From Thiomargarita sp. (GTDB lineage: Bacteria > Pseudomonadota > Gammaproteobacteria > Beggiatoales > Beggiatoaceae), in NCBI GenBank assembly GCA_022729575.1, contig DZAL01000043.1, positions 1 to 34,941 of the forward strand: 34,941 bases of DNA, read 5' to 3'. Of this stretch, positions 8,434 through 18,400 are shown piece after piece. Under the pieces are notes generated by a model, which was given only the letters and a program-made list of their open reading frames with translations, had not been told where the DNA came from and did not search any database. Positions within the stretch are counted from its first letter, which is position 1; every line of letters starts with the position of its first letter. Position numbers and translations under genes: made by a program.

Positions 8434-11400
8434 CTACTACTATCCTAATTTTACTTAACGGTTGTCCTTGTGTCAAGGTGTGGAGATAATCGTTAAATCG
8501 TTGCTGGATTTCGGTTATGGTCAGCGGTGCGCCACCGGCACTCAGAATGGCTCTCAAGGTGGGTAGTTTAACCACTATTTTGACCAGTCCAGTTAAACTT
8601 TCTTGAATCATTTCAATAAATTCCGTAGTCACTTGCTCTGGTAAGGTGTGACGGGTTAAGAATTGTTCTAGCATCCTTCGAGCTTCTGGTTTCAACAATT
8701 CTTGAGGAATATTGGCTTGAGTCAATTCATTGAGTAAAATTTGGGTCCAGTCGGTATGAAGTAAACGTAAGGTCTTATTCATTTGCGCTAACCTGGTCAG
8801 GGCGGGGAGTAAAGATATTTCGGGCCTGGGTTGAAAACCACAATGTGGACAAATTGTATGCGTGTTCAAATCGTATTCACTTAATTCATAACAGGTTTGT
8901 AGTTGTTGTAATTGAGTTTCAAATTCGGCTACAGCTTGGCTTGGTAACAGGTCAATTTTAGCCAATTGTGTTAAATTTAAGAGTCGGTAATCATTGGTCA
9001 AGCGGGTTTTTTCTTTGTCCTCCATGACTCCTAAACGGGCTTGTTGATGTAATTTTAAATAGGCTTTAGCATAGTCTTGTTGCAACGTAATCAAGGGTTG
9101 TTTGAGTTGATAACTTAAGATAGCAGATTGTAGCGGGCGAGCTTGAGCCAATTGCAGACAGAGTGAATCACGCAGGCGAGTGAGAGCATCTTGCCAAGGG
9201 TGATCGGCTGGTAACACGGTAGCGGCCGTGGTCAAATAAGTCATGGCGGGAGTTAATTCGAGGAGGATAGTTTGGAGGTGATTCAATTCTGGTAACACGC
9301 TAAAAGTCTGTTGATGTTGGTTAATCTCCTCCACGGAGTAGCGGAAATTTTTAAATTTAGCGGCGGCGGTAAATATTTGTAATGATTCTAAAAAATTTTT
9401 GGTATGAGACAGTAAATTTTGATAATGTTGCAATTCGGTTGGAGTAAACAACGGTTTTTCCCAACAATGCACACCAGCCAAGAGTAAATGATAGGCTTGT
9501 AGCAGTTGATGAATTTTGTCTCGGAGTTTGCTCTGTAATTGCCGAACAATTTGCTCATCATTTTGCGCTAAGGCGCTGGTGGTGTTGGCTGGTAGGTCCA
9601 GCAGTTCAAATAATGCGGTTAGTGCGATTAAGTTAAAATTTTTCGGACGGTCAATATGACGAAAATATAATAAATCATTTAAGGGTAAATTGACGAGGGC
9701 TTCGACTTGACTGGCATCGAAGGTTTGTCCACCGAGGGTTAAGACAATGTCTTTGCTAGAGACTAAGGCGACTAATAAGACTATTAGCAATTCTGGTTCC
9801 AAATGGTAAGTGTCAGGGGCAAAATAGGACCGTTGCTGGTCTTCTTGTAACAACTGTGACCGCGTCAATACCTGGCCTTCTGGACGTTGCGACAAGAGGT
9901 CCAGAATGGCTCGGGCATATTTGGAATGCTGTGGATTAATTTGGTCATCTTCTAATAATTCTAAACCGTCTAATAATCCTTTCGCTAATTGACCACGCTT
10001 TGAATTGTTTAATTGACGCAAAGCTGCTTGGGCCAGAGTGGTGAGGTTGTCGTGTGAGACTAAAATGGGAAAAATGGGATAGGCGGGGGCCATTTCGGTA
10101 AAATGACGTTCTAAACAAATATTGGCGATGAGTTCAATATTGTCGCGAAAATTGAGCGCGGCTTCGGGATTGCCACTTTCCGGCCGGAGACGAGTTTTTA
10201 GCCAGTTAAATAACGTCTCACTGCGGTCTTGGTAGGTCACTTGAAGGGCCAGTAGCAGATTTTGCTGAAACCATTCGAGCAGGTGTTGTAAACAATTTTG
10301 TCGTTTGGTGTGATAAATGGTTTTACTTGATTCGGCGGAGATGGCCATTAATTCAGTAGTGGCGGCATGTAAGCGTAACCAGTGCTCAAATTGATTGGCT
10401 TGACCGGTGAAACGAAAAAATAAGGTGTGTGTACTTGTTTCGTCGATATTCTGAGGAGAGTCATAAAGTGGTAAAAAGTACAAATAAAAATCTCGTGACG
10501 ATGAGTTAAGGAAACCTGTTTCTTCTCCTTCTGGTAGCGGTGAGGAGGAAAGAATAGTCGGACGTGGTTGCGGGGTGCCAAAAATTAATAAGCCCAGGCG
10601 AGTGACCCGGTGGGTGCGCCATTCTAATTCATATTCCCAGACCCAATTGCCGGTGGCTGTGTTGACCACCGCAGGTTGCGCGGTCACTTCTAACAGTTGT
10701 TGCAATACTTCATAGTAGCTACGATTAAGTTGATAAAAATCTAAACTGTCGGCACGTTGTTCGATTAAAGCGTCAAAATCATAATTTTTCTTGACATCTA
10801 AATAATATTGCCCATTCGTGGGATTGGTAGAAATAAATTGTCGATTGAGAGTTTTTAAAATCTCGGTGAGCGTGGTCTCGACGACCATTAATAAATCATC
10901 GGCGGGTCGTCCGCCTAAGTCTTCTATCCCTGGTTGATATAAGCATAAACTGTCCAGTAATTCTTGAGCAGTCACGCCTACTGGGGCATAAATATCATGG
11001 GTAGTCAAGCGGTGGACTGCGAGTCCTTGAATAATTCTCAGTGCTAACGGTTGATACGGTGGTAAAGTGAAGGCTTGCTCGATTCGATGTTGTAGCACTT
11101 GACTGCATTCAATGACTTCGCGGATGGTGGGTAGGGAGCGAAAAGAGGGATTTTGGCGCAAGGTATTCCAATAACTGTCATAAGCAATTAATTCTAAGGT
11201 ATGCTCTGGGACGAGTTGATGCAATTTGGCTTGACATTCGCGCTCAATGGTTTTTAATACTTCTCGTTTTTCAATGACGGTAATTCGTTCAAAGGTGTCA
11301 ATATAATCGGGGTGGACTGGAAAGAGGCGACTAAATTCGTCTAAGCGTTGGGCCAAGTGGCTATAGCACACAGCAAAGCGAGAGAGATATTGTTGAATTT

Positions 11401-12205
11401 TTTGCAATTGCGCGGGCGTTTTTTTCAATAAGCGTTCGGCGACGACAAATTTAATATCGTTGCGGGTGATTAATAATTGCTCAAAGCGGTCTTTGACTCG
11501 ACGTAAGGAGTCGGCGACAAAATTGAAGCGCGGGTTGTCAAAGATGGTTTCTTGAATGCCGGCGATGAAGCGAAAGCGGGTATTTTTGCAAATTTCTCCC
11601 AGTTCACGCAAAAAACTCAAATCAAGGAGAAATTCTTGGTCTTTACGGGTGCGTAAATATTCTAGCAATTCATCGACGACCAGTAGCAAGCCAAAGTCGG
11701 GATAAGATTGCGCAAAGGTAGCCATCATGGCCATCAAGGCGGTTTTATTATTGGTAATGGCATCCGCTGGCGGAAATTGAAAGGAGATTCCCAAGGTAGC
11801 TAAGTAATTTTCTAATTCTTGGGTGATGATGTTGCGTAATGACCGGGTAGTGGCCCCGATTTCGGTCCGTAACACATAAAAATGACCGGCGAAGCTGGGA
11901 GCGTGGGCGGCAATTTTGGGATATTGAATATATTTTATTAATTCGGCATTTTCAGCTAAACTAGATAATACGGCCATGAGATGGGATTTACCGGTGCCAT
12001 AGTTGCCAACAATGAAGAGTCCTTTGTTATCACTGGGAGGATAAAATTGCAGTTGCACAAAGACTAAATTTATCAAACGGTCGGTTAATTCGTCGGAAAA
12101 TACAAACGTGCTGACCAGTTGTTTAGCCGCATTCTGGTCATCTGCTTGACGAAGTTCGATCACCGATTCTAACGATTCAAAGTTGAGGAGTTCAGAATAA
12201 TACAT
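8426..12205 (-). CDS. very large P-loop ATPase, BrxC/PglY-like (DUF6079-type)
   Basis: A 1259-residue cytoplasmic protein. Near the N-terminus are a Walker A GNYGTGKSH at 67-75, a Walker B LLLVVDELLEYL at 173-184 with Asp178/Glu179, and a sensor-like strand FIAGIQET at 213-220. The long remainder is helical with a lone CPHC (1119-1122) near the C-terminus. Size, early P-loop and the phrase NKGLFIVGNYGTGKSHLMAVL resemble the ATPases of phage-defence systems (BREX BrxC/PglY) and, from memory, the DUF6079 family; that name is not verified. No methylase, BrxZ/PglZ alkaline phosphatase-like gene, helicase or protease is adjacent, so it stands alone. The final Glu-Ile-stop is read from the palindrome at 8401-8433, and another palindrome starts 15 bases before the ATG. 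No Shine-Dalgarno sequence is visible. Confidence 0.75.
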   Translation of the reverse strand: MYYSELLNFESLESVIELRQADDQNAAKQLVSTFVFSDELTDRLINLVFVQLQFYPPSDNKGLFIVGNYGTGKSHLMAVLSSLAENAELIKYIQYPKIAAHAPSFAGHFYVLRTEIGATTRSLRNIITQELENYLATLGISFQFPPADAITNNKTALMAMMATFAQSYPDFGLLLVVDELLEYLRTRKDQEFLLDLSFLRELGEICKNTRFRFIAGIQETIFDNPRFNFVADSLRRVKDRFEQLLITRNDIKFVVAERLLKKTPAQLQKIQQYLSRFAVCYSHLAQRLDEFSRLFPVHPDYIDTFERITVIEKREVLKTIERECQAKLHQLVPEHTLELIAYDSYWNTLRQNPSFRSLPTIREVIECSQVLQHRIEQAFTLPPYQPLALRIIQGLAVHRLTTHDIYAPVGVTAQELLDSLCLYQPGIEDLGGRPADDLLMVVETTLTEILKTLNRQFISTNPTNGQYYLDVKKNYDFDALIEQRADSLDFYQLNRSYYEVLQQLLEVTAQPAVVNTATGNWVWEYELEWRTHRVTRLGLLIFGTPQPRPTILSSSPLPEGEETGFLNSSSRDFYLYFLPLYDSPQNIDETSTHTLFFRFTGQANQFEHWLRLHAATTELMAISAESSKTIYHTKRQNCLQHLLEWFQQNLLLALQVTYQDRSETLFNWLKTRLRPESGNPEAALNFRDNIELIANICLERHFTEMAPAYPIFPILVSHDNLTTLAQAALRQLNNSKRGQLAKGLLDGLELLEDDQINPQHSKYARAILDLLSQRPEGQVLTRSQLLQEDQQRSYFAPDTYHLEPELLIVLLVALVSSKDIVLTLGGQTFDASQVEALVNLPLNDLLYFRHIDRPKNFNLIALTALFELLDLPANTTSALAQNDEQIVRQLQSKLRDKIHQLLQAYHLLLAGVHCWEKPLFTPTELQHYQNLLSHTKNFLESLQIFTAAAKFKNFRYSVEEINQHQQTFSVLPELNHLQTILLELTPAMTYLTTAATVLPADHPWQDALTRLRDSLCLQLAQARPLQSAILSYQLKQPLITLQQDYAKAYLKLHQQARLGVMEDKEKTRLTNDYRLLNLTQLAKIDLLPSQAVAEFETQLQQLQTCYELSEYDLNTHTICPHCGFQPRPEISLLPALTRLAQMNKTLRLLHTDWTQILLNELTQANIPQELLKPEARRMLEQFLTRHTLPEQVTTEFIEMIQESLTGLVKIVVKLPTLRAILSAGGAPLTITEIQQRFNDYLHTLTQGQPLSKIRIVVEI

Positions 12206-12220
12206 GGTCGGTTAGTCCAG

Positions 12221-12336
12221 AGATTTGACAACTTTCGAAAAGTTGTCAAATCTTTAAAGTTATCAAATCTGCTATGTCCATTTATTATAAAGCTATTTTG
12301 AAAAATTTGATAACTTTTCGAAAGCTATCAAAATCT
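12221..12336. repeat. 33-bp palindrome, with half and diverged copies
   Basis: A perfect copy with loop CGA lies at 12221-12253, 15 bases before the ATPase start. A half copy with GTTATC in place of GTTGTC follows at 12256-12270, and a diverged copy (TTTGATAACTTTT ... AAAGCTATCAAA) at about 12304-12336. The compensating changes in both arms keep most of the pairing. Confidence 0.85.
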
Positions 12337-12423
12337 CAAAAAGCAATTATTTTTGCAATATGCAATGCAATTTGCGATGTAAAATAATGGAGTAAGCATT
12401 AAAATTTAAGAAATATCAGCATT

Positions 12424-12474
12424 CCAGGAGTACAAAGCGAAGCTTTGTAACAAAGCTTCGCTTTGTACTCCTGG
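12424..12474. repeat. perfect 24-bp-stem hairpin
   Basis: Arms 12424-12447 and 12451-12474 are exact complements around a TAA loop; the left arm begins CCAGGAGTACAAAGCGAAGC. There is no T-tract and no other copy in the window. It may be a single insertion of another palindromic repeat family. Confidence 0.85.
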
Positions 12475-12868
12475 TTGGGATTAGAGAAATTTAGTTTTGA
12501 AAAATAAAATAAGGAAAATCCTTAGTGCGTTTTTTCGTAATAAGCGTTAGAATCTTCAATGTTAAAATGGATAGGACATTTGGTGAAAATATCAATGATG
12601 TCTGATGTTTTATAAATTGGAATAAATTTTAGTAAATTTAGCGTACCTTGATAATTAATATTGGTATTAAATTTGCATTGATATTATCAATTCTGAAAAA
12701 TAACGACTCATTGATACTTCAGGTAAGTTAGATGATTTTGGTGTGATTAGATTACCACCTAAATGAGTATTGGCAGAAACCGATTCCTAGAAATTTTAGT
12801 TTTAAAAGAGTGAAATTTTTTACTTTCAATATTTAAGTATTATAAAAAGCAACACTTTGGAGGTAGTT

Positions 12869-14755
12869 ATGAAATTTTCAAGAAAGAAATTGGTACTCAG
12901 CATGGCTTTGTTGGGCTTGACGAGCATGGTGAGTGTGAATGTTTATGCGCAAAAAGGGGGTGGAGGCAGTGGCGGTGCCACTACCACAACTACCACCACC
13001 GCCGAAGTAAATTATATTGCGGCGATATCCCCGGTTGCGGGTACAGCCACAGTTGACGGAAACATTTCGGAGTGGAATACTGGTGCAGGTAGTCCAGATT
13101 TTTCGGCGAAGATGTGTACTGCGGGGAGTGTCGGTGCCAATGGGGATTGTGAGGGGTCTGGCAAGGTACATTTGTCAACCATGTACTCTCGCTATGACTG
13201 CAATGCCGATACCATGTATATTTTAGTGCTGGAGACGGCGGGTAATCAGGCAATCTTATCTGACGACGATGCGTGGGTCACCAATGGTGGTAAAAGCAGT
13301 AAAGTGGTGAACGGTAGCGCCGGCGACAATGGTACTCCACCTGATTTTCAGTGGGTTACCGTGGATAGAGATTTAAAGGGTTACGAAGCTTCGTTCCCAT
13401 TAAGTGCTGGCTCTCACAGCCCTGTTGAAGTACATCTTCAGGTCACTGAGGGTGCTACTGGAAAAGCAAATACTTCCTCAACGGGTAAGATTAATGACTC
13501 GGCGACTATCACTGTTCCTGCAACTTGTACGATGCCTAGCACCGAGACACCTGCTACTTCTGGTAGCACCGAGACACCTGCGACTTCTGGCAGCACCGAG
13601 ACACCTGCGACTTCTGGCAGCACCGAGACACCTGCGACTTCTGGCAGCACCGAGACACCTGCTACTTCTGGTAGCACCGAGACACCTGCTACTTCTGGTA
13701 GCACCGAGACACCTGCGACTTCTGGCAACACTGAGACGACTGCCGATTGCAGTGGTACCGACGGTGCCGATGCACCAACCAGCACCACGGTGTCTTGGGC
13801 GGATGATAAGGGCACTAACAGTTATGACTTCGTAGTAACTCGTGAAGGCAACACTTGGACTTATCAAGTGGACAAGGCGGGTGGCAAAGATCTAAGTCAC
13901 TGGACTTTAATTGTTCCTAATTGTGTAGCTAAAGTCAGTGATGCGACTAATGGCGTTGAAACTGGTCAAGATGGTAGTATTAAAGACCGTAGTGTGTCGG
14001 GTATCAAGTGGAATTCCGAAGGCGGTACTTTCAGTTTCACTCTGGATGGTGATTATGCCGTGAGTACTGTAGAAGTGCTTGCCAAAGCGGGTAATGGTTA
14101 TTCTACCAGCATGATTATGGGGCCAGATTGCAGTATGCTAGTTTCTAATAAATGTCCTCCACCGCCGACGGAATACGTGACATCCATCGTCGGTGGCTTC
14201 TACGATGACAACATTTGTAATCTTATGAACAAAGATGCAAAGAAGATTATTGGTAAGAATCATCTTACAACTGGCTGGATCGTGGAACAATGGGTGCCTA
14301 TGGACGGCTACTTAGATACATTAAATTCAGTAGGTGAAATAGCCGGCAGTGGCTTACCTGTTTCCTTGTCTGGTGATGAAAATGTGAAGATTTGCCCCGC
14401 CGGTGTTATGAAGGGCGGTTGCAATGAAGGCAATGCCGTTGACACACAGGCATTCACCACTGGTGAGAATGGTAAAGTTGACTTTGCCGTGCTCGTAAAA
14501 TGGCCGGGTGTTCCTGATGCCGTCTTAGTACCGGCTTATGAAGTAATACGGTACGGCCAAGATGGTATTAAAGAACTCGTAAAGAAGGGTAGTTTTATAG
14601 ATGGAACTCCTGTCCGGGCCAATTACAACATCACCGCAATAGCCGGCAAGACGGGTGTTGAGATCATTGGTGGGCTTGAGAAGGGCCTCTTATGGAATCC
14701 AGGCATGAGTGAAGCTGGTTGCACCCTCACTTTGAAAAAACGCAATAACAAGTAA
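12869..14755 (+). CDS. secreted multidomain protein with STETPATSG repeats and shared C-terminal module
   Basis: The start is ATG 12869, with GGAGGT five bases upstream; an in-frame TTG at 12857 is inside that ribosome site. The 628-residue product has a Sec signal peptide ending VNVYA-QK (about residue 27), a Gly/Thr-rich spacer, then a beta-rich domain opening VDGNISEWN that resembles CBM9/DOMON-like sugar-binding folds (about 45-190, inferred). Seven exact STETPATSG repeats fill 224-286. Next comes a Cys-containing module with KDLSHW (about 308-432), and last a ~190-residue module (436-628) with GWIVEQWVP, VKICPAG, KWPGVPDAVL and LLWNPGM...GCTLTLKKRNNK. Both of the last modules recur in the protein encoded at 15478. 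No sortase or membrane anchor is seen. Function unknown; a surface or extracellular matrix role is inferred. Confidence 0.85.
   Translation: MKFSRKKLVLSMALLGLTSMVSVNVYAQKGGGGSGGATTTTTTTAEVNYIAAISPVAGTATVDGNISEWNTGAGSPDFSAKMCTAGSVGANGDCEGSGKVHLSTMYSRYDCNADTMYILVLETAGNQAILSDDDAWVTNGGKSSKVVNGSAGDNGTPPDFQWVTVDRDLKGYEASFPLSAGSHSPVEVHLQVTEGATGKANTSSTGKINDSATITVPATCTMPSTETPATSGSTETPATSGSTETPATSGSTETPATSGSTETPATSGSTETPATSGSTETPATSGNTETTADCSGTDGADAPTSTTVSWADDKGTNSYDFVVTREGNTWTYQVDKAGGKDLSHWTLIVPNCVAKVSDATNGVETGQDGSIKDRSVSGIKWNSEGGTFSFTLDGDYAVSTVEVLAKAGNGYSTSMIMGPDCSMLVSNKCPPPPTEYVTSIVGGFYDDNICNLMNKDAKKIIGKNHLTTGWIVEQWVPMDGYLDTLNSVGEIAGSGLPVSLSGDENVKICPAGVMKGGCNEGNAVDTQAFTTGENGKVDFAVLVKWPGVPDAVLVPAYEVIRYGQDGIKELVKKGSFIDGTPVRANYNITAIAGKTGVEIIGGLEKGLLWNPGMSEAGCTLTLKKRNNK
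13538..13726 (+). repeat. seven tandem 27-bp units (STETPATSG)
   Basis: Seven uninterrupted units, each starting AGCACCGAGACACCTG, differ only at synonymous third positions (GCT/GCG, GGT/GGC). The Thr/Ser-rich string should form an extended, possibly glycosylated stalk. Copy number could vary by slippage. Confidence 0.95.
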
Positions 14756-14834
14756 GTGATTAGCGGAAAGTCGTGGAGTAAGTAGAGTGGTCATAAATAA
14801 TCAATCTACTTACCTTCTTGTGAAGTAACTTGAA

Positions 14835-14872
14835 ATGGGAATTGCCAAATACGGCAGTTCCCATTTTTTTTT
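14835..14872 (+). terminator. rho-independent terminator of the first secreted-protein gene
   Basis: ATGGGAATTGCC pairs with GGCAGTTCCCAT (one G-T pair) across a six-base loop and is followed at once by a run of eight or more T. It lies about 80 bases after the stop codon. Confidence 0.88.
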
Positions 14873-14938
14873 GTCTTTATCTTAATTCTCTTAATTGGCT
14901 TAATTGGTTTGATTGAAAGAATTAACCTATTAACGTAT

Positions 14939-14973
14939 TGCTGAAAATCAGCAGATTTTGCTGAAAATCAGCA
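14939..14973. promoter_or_regulatory. paired TGCTGA-AAA-TCAGCA dyads
   Basis: Two identical 15-base inverted repeats at 14939-14953 and 14959-14973 are exactly 20 bases apart centre to centre, about two helical turns, as in tandem operators. They are about 500 bases before the fibro-slime gene. The binding protein is unknown, and they could be another repeat type. Confidence 0.35.
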
Positions 14974-15173
14974 ACTGTTTAATCGTCTAATCGTTTAAAA
15001 AATCATTAATTCTGTAAATAAAAAATCATTAGTTTATGTAATCATAATAGAATAATTAAGTATGGACTAAATTTTGCTTAGATTTATTGTATAAGTTAAG
15101 GATTTTTCTCATACGATTCCAGAATTTTTCGCATACTTAAATAAAGTAGTTATAGTTGTAGGTTGTAAATTTT

Positions 15174-15263
15174 GTAGGTTGGAGTGAGCGTTAACGAATC
15201 CCAATCATTTCGTTTTAATTTCATGACCATTGTTGGAGTTCGCTAATGCTTACTCCAACCTAC
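15174..15263. repeat. GTAGGTTGGAGT inverted repeat element
   Basis: GTAGGTTGGAGTGAGC at the left and GCTTACTCCAACCTAC at the right form terminal arms with one mismatch around a ~58-base core. It looks like a short MITE-like repeat; a partial GTAGGTTG precedes it at 15158. Confidence 0.7.
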
Positions 15264-15371
15264 AACGGTGTTTTGGAAATTTTGTAGCAAAGTAAATATC
15301 AATTGGTAGCAAGCAAAATTTTTAATTTTACCAATAATATTAAAAAATTATTGGTAGTGATGCAAAATCTC

Positions 15372-15404
15372 AGGACTGGCAGTCCTTTGAGGACTGCCAG
15401 TCCT
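15372..15404. repeat. AGGACTGGCAGTCCT hairpin
   Basis: Perfect 15-base arms flank a TTG loop, so it has the same 15-3-15 geometry as the GATTTGACAAC palindromes but an unrelated sequence. It lies about 75 bases before the fibro-slime gene start. Confidence 0.8.
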
Positions 15405-15477
15405 TGCCCATCACCTACTACCAAATTGATTAATCAAGGAATATTTTTCGTTTAACGAGTAAATAAGGAGAAACGCC

Positions 15478-18400
15478 ATGACCGCGTTACATAAATCTAT
15501 CGCTATCGCCCTTGGGACGATAGCATCTGTATCTTTAGCAACAGCTTCCGTTCAGGCAGCGGATTCTGTAAACGTGTCAGTGACAACGAAGCAGGATACT
15601 TCCGAATATAAAATTGCACTCACCAGCCAGTCAGGTAAGGATTGGACCTATAAGGTTGAACAGGTCCGAGGAAAGGACTTAAGCCACTGGGATTTATCGT
15701 TAGGTGCCTGCTTAGATAAGGTGACGAACATCACAGGGGGTGGCACCAAACAACCTAGCGGTGACCTCAGTAATGCCGATCCCTCAGAGGGTGCTACTAC
15801 CACGGTAAAAAGTTCTCCACTGATTAAGTGGGATACGAAGGGTGGTACGTTCACTGTCACCATGGATAAAGCCTACCAGAAAAAGGACGTGCCGGTCTTA
15901 GCCAAGACCTCTACGGTATATAATACGGGGATGGTAACCGGTCCAGATTGTACTAAGGAAGTAGCCGCCACCACGACTCCTCCGCCGTCTTCTGGGGGAG
16001 CCACCACGACTCTAACCAGCATCACGTTAGAAGGCATCGTGCGCGATTTTTCGGGCTGGGGCACCGCCACCACCAAAAATCCTGATTTTGAAACTACCAT
16101 CATGGGTGTGAAAACTGGATGTGTTCAAAAAGACTTAGGTGCGGATGGCAAGCCCGTAGCAGTTGCGAGTAACGCGTGCCTAATCACCAAGCTAGGAGAA
16201 TGGTACAATGGCACGGATCCTAAGAAGACCACGACTTATACCATGGAACTAAAAAAAGATGCCAGCGGTCTATACACCTTTGACAGCAAACAACTGCCAG
16301 GTGCTACCAATGGCGGTTTTTTCCCCATCGATGGTAAATTACTTGGCAACGAAGGCAAGAGTCACAACTATCACTTCACTTACGAAGTACATACTAAATT
16401 CACTTACCAGAAAGGACAAACCTTCTCTTTCACCGGTGATGACGACGTATGGATTTTCATCAATAACAAACTGGTCGTTGATATTGGTGGTATTCATAGT
16501 GCCTCTCCTGCCTCGGTTAACTTAGATACTTTAGGATTGACCGTGGGCCAAACCTATCCCATGGACGGTTTCTTTGCCGAGCGACATACTCAGGATTCCA
16601 ACTTCAAGATGCAGACCAATATGCCTTTGGTCGTGGCCGAAGAGAAAGTGGGCGCCGATGTGTGGGCCCATGACCCCGCGCCAGACCAAGGGGTAGAACC
16701 TAACAGCGTCAGCAAGACCCTTTGGGTGAGTCCAGATGTGTGGGTACGTAACCAAGATGATGGAGTAAATAAACACCAAAATGTCAAAGTTGGACAAGAT
16801 AACTTTGTCAATGTCAATCTGGCCAACCGCGGTGCCTTACCTGCGAAAGACACGACGGTAGAAGTTTATCGCATGAACAAAGGTGCCGGTTTAGGCAATG
16901 CGTGGCCCAAAGGCTGGGATTTAGTGGGCACCACCAAGGTGGCTGAACTTGCGCCTGGAGCGGGTCAAAAAGTGGTGGTGACTTGGCCAAGTAGCACTAT
17001 TCCTAAACCCGGTCACTACTGCTTCTATGTGCGGTTAGTCAGTGCCGATGACCCTATTAAAGCCAATGCCGATACCACTAATGCGTTGCAAAATACGCGC
17101 AACAGTAACAATATCGTGTGGCGTAACTTTGACGTGGTCGGTCTGTTAGCCCAAGCAAGTTCCAAATTTGAAGTGATGGCCCAAAACTCTAAGCCGACGG
17201 CGGCCAAGGTCAATATTGCCATTACCGAACCGGAGAAGATGTTACCTAACCAAGGTGCTAAAGTCATTGTTGACTTAGGCACATTATATAGCCGTTGGGT
17301 CAGCGAAGGTGCGCAAGGCAACAATATCAAAGCACTGGGTGGCACTGAAGTGGAATTATTGACTTCCGATGCGAAGATTATCGGTATTCCCATGAATGCT
17401 AATGAGGAAGTTCAACTCAGCGTCCGCGTGGAAGCAACTGAGCCGATGCCCGTGGCCGGTACCTCCAAAGAATATCACTTCAGTATGCAGGAAGAGATTG
17501 ATGGTGAACTCGCTGGTGGTGTTGACTTCTTAGTGCAAGCCAGAGCGTTGGACACGGATACTGATGGCGATGGTATCAAAGACGTGACGGATGAGGATGA
17601 TGATGGCGACACGATTCCTGACGCTTGGGAAGTGGAAAATAGCTTTAATCCCTTGAATAAAGTTGACGCGGCAGAAGATGCGGACAATGATGGTGCGACG
17701 AATTTAGTTGAATACCAAAATAAGACTAATCCACGGTTAGCAACCAGTGTCCCACGAGTCGATGTGTGGGTGTCTGACCCAGCCCCAGATAATGGTGCAG
17801 AGCCTAACACGGTGAGCAAGAATATCTGGACTAGTCCCGATGTGTGGTTGCGTAATCAAAATGATGGCAGTCTGCAACATCAAAATGTCAAACAAGGTCA
17901 AGACAACTTTGTCAGCGTGCGTGTGCGTAACCGTGGTACTTTAGCGGCCAAGAATACCAAAGTCGAAGTCTATTACATTAAAGCCAGCTTAGGTCGTGCG
18001 TGGCCGAAAGATTGGAAAGCGGTCGGGACCGCGATGGTCAGTGATTTGGCGGTCAATGCGCAACAAACTGTCATCATCCCTTGGACCAAGGACCAAGTGC
18101 CTGGCCCAGGTCACTACTGCTTCTATGTGCGATTAGTCAACGATGCCGACCCCATAAAGTTCCCAGAAGGCACCAATGCCGAACGGAATACCAGCAATAA
18201 CAACAATATTGCTTGGCGTAACTTCGACATCGTGGGTTTGACCACCAAAGTCACCGATAAATATCAAGTGACGGTACAAAATCCAAACACCAAACCGGCT
18301 AATATTGATTTGGTCTTTGAGGAGCCAGAGCATTTGTTACAGAATGACGGTACCAGACTGGTGGTGGATTTGGGGCCATTGTTTGACCGTTGGCAAGAAG

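Larger units (their letters stand above)
12206..12868. other. divergent intergenic region, AT-rich with palindromes
   Basis: This 663-base space separates the large ATPase and the first secreted protein. It contains one full, one half and one diverged 33-bp palindrome (12221-12336) and a perfect 24-bp-stem hairpin (12424-12474). The rest, 12480-12856, is AT-rich and should hold the promoter of the secreted-protein gene, but no convincing -35/-10 pair could be chosen. No gene is supported. Confidence 0.6.
14756..15477. other. 722-base intergenic region between the two secreted-protein genes
   Basis: It begins with a clear terminator (14835-14872). It then holds two operator-like dyads (14939-14973), very AT-rich DNA to about 15170, a long inverted repeat (15174-15263) and a 15-bp-stem hairpin (15372-15404). 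No gene is supported. Its size and the terminator argue for separate promoters of the two secreted genes. Confidence 0.65.

Noticed and set aside
10495..10570. In-frame repeat insertion in the large ATPase (peptide SPLPEGEETG)
   Set aside because: The Ser/Pro/Glu stretch looked like translation of a degenerate palindromic repeat, but no matching DNA copy was found in the window, so it is left as an ordinary linker.
13404..13867. Frames in other phases across the STETPATSG repeats
   Set aside because: Tandem 27-bp repeats keep all frames open. These alternatives give low-complexity peptides with no start signals.
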